NCBI GenBank assembly: GCA_022706175.1
Contig: JAKJDB010000221.1
Coordinates: forward strand, 1 to 5,383
Length of the DNA stretch: 5,383 nucleotides
From: Candidatus Zhuqueibacterota bacterium
GTDB lineage: Bacteria > KSB1 > UBA2214
Direction: 5' to 3'
Each line of letters starts with the position of its first letter. Within the stretch, counting starts at the first letter, position 1. The notes under the pieces were generated by a model. The model worked only from the letters and a program-made list of their open reading frames with translations, did no database searches and was not told the DNA's origin. Below, piece by piece: positions 4,882 to 5,383 of the stretch. Both the position numbers and the translations under genes were made by a program.

Positions 4882-4939
4882 TTCTAACCACTCCGTTGCC
4901 CAAGGCATCTTTCTCCGGTTGATACAGGAGCCCGGTGTG
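4882..4939 (+). repeat. Possible degenerate right boundary of cassette array
   Basis: TTCTAAC (4882-4888) is a near RYYYAAC box, and six of its seven bases match TGCTAAC, the complement of the right core of site 3 (GTTAGCA). CGGTTGAT (4916-4923) is the third copy of the octamer found at 2022-2029 and 2817-2824, and is followed by GCCCG at the same distance as in the copy at 2022. A canonical GTT is missing at the expected place (GGTGTGA at 4934-4940), and no good inner stem is found. Another left-core-like box, GCCCAAG, lies at 4898-4904. The region 4810-5062 has no gene that I can support; GTGTG/CACAC (4935-4953) is a small hairpin in it. Confidence 0.25.
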
Positions 4940-4999
4940 ATTTAATTCCACACGGTCGCGCGCAGTGTCTTTCCCCTGCGTCAAACCCGCACAAAACGC

Positions 5000-5028
5000 T
5001 TGCTTCTGGCCCGCGAGATTTGTAAAAT
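5000..5028 (+). promoter_or_regulatory. Candidate promoter of the LysM-like gene
   Basis: TTGCTT (5000-5005), a 17-base spacer and TAAAAT (5023-5028, five of six to consensus). Transcription would begin near 5035-5040, before GGAG at 5053-5056. Position and spacing support translation starting near 5063 rather than at TTG 5000, which would lie within the promoter. Confidence 0.45.
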
Positions 5029-5062
5029 TTATAAAAGGCCTGTTTCGATCGCGGAGAAGCCT

Positions 5063-5383
5063 ATCCTCTACCGAGCCATCCCGTATATTCTATTGGCAGC
5101 GCAGCTCTGCCTCGCGCAAACCTACCTGACGGTAAAAAGCAAACCCGGCGACGGCCTGTACACGCTGCTACGCCGTTATTCACTGCCGGCCGATATGATC
5201 GCGGTGGCCAAATTCAAAGATCTGAACAAAGAGGGGCTGCGCAAAAACGATCAACTGCTGGCAGGCCGGAACTATCGGTTGCCGGTGCTGATCATCCCCT
5301 ATGACGGCCTGAGCATCACTTCCACCCTCGGTCTGGACGATAAAAAAATCGTCGACCAGATCGATCAGTATAATTTCAAGACC
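5063..5383 (+). CDS. Exported LysM-like protein, probable cell-wall amidase, N-terminal part
   Basis: The frame is open to the right edge and continues beyond it. From the codon at 5063, a hydrophobic stretch (about residues 6-18, AIPYILLAAQLCLA) looks like a signal peptide with cleavage near residue 18 or 19. It is followed by VKSKPGDGLYTLLRRYSL (24-41) and NDQLLAGRNYRLPV (62-75), a LysM-like peptidoglycan-binding module. In FCB-group bacteria this module often precedes an N-acetylmuramoyl-L-alanine amidase (Amidase_3) domain; that domain would lie outside the window, so amidase is an inference. The frame is open back to a stop at 4943-4945 but contains no ATG or GTG. ATC 5063, six bases after GGAG (5053-5056), is chosen from ribosome-site spacing and the signal peptide; TTG 5000 or TTG 5093 are alternatives. 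Codon use is GC-rich like thrA. Confidence 0.6.
   Translation, partial: MLYRAIPYILLAAQLCLAQTYLTVKSKPGDGLYTLLRRYSLPADMIAVAKFKDLNKEGLRKNDQLLAGRNYRLPVLIIPYDGLSITSTLGLDDKKIVDQIDQYNFKT

Noticed and set aside
2041..4900. CRISPR array or insertion sequence
   Set aside because: There are no regularly spaced direct repeats, no transposase frame, and the palindromes differ in sequence from each other.

Overview
The window looks like a piece of chromosome from a Gram-negative bacterium with a GC-rich core genome. At its left edge is the 3' part of a bifunctional aspartokinase/homoserine dehydrogenase (thrA type). At its right edge is the start of an exported LysM-like protein, probably a cell-wall amidase. 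This form of amidase N-terminus and the fused ThrA both fit the FCB group (Bacteroidota and relatives, such as Calditrichota/KSB1). That placement is inference; no rRNA or other marker is present.

Between these two core genes lies about 2.9 kb (roughly 2041-4940) of different composition. AT-rich genes, all on the + strand, alternate with short GC-richer imperfect palindromes. The genes are a DUF6064-like membrane protein (2081-2716); a decayed DUF4258-type toxin followed by a cysteine-free YgiT/MqsA-like antitoxin (2894-3239); a complete vapBC pair (3463-4046); and a complete Phd/YefM antitoxin with a ParE/RelE toxin (4205-4809).

The palindromes between the genes (2744-2841, 3247-3378, 4052-4131) resemble integron attC recombination sites. 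They have an outer GTTRRRY-like box at the right end, a partly complementary box at the left end, unpaired spacers and an inner stem with a bulged base. The 5' end of each cassette is complementary to the left box of its own site, as expected if each unit once circularised. The best reading is a short integron-type cassette array without a visible integrase (a CALIN-like array), parked between thrA and the amidase gene and rich in toxin-antitoxin units. The single best site is 3247-3378; the outer limits of the array (2013-2046 and 4882-4939) are less certain.

The two intact toxin-antitoxin operons each carry their own sigma-70-like promoter with a palindromic operator across the -10 box, as expected for autoregulated modules and for cassettes that do not depend on an outside promoter. 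The LysM-like gene has its own promoter-like sequence and Shine-Dalgarno sequence but no ATG or GTG in frame. It may start at a rare ATC codon or be disturbed at its 5' end.
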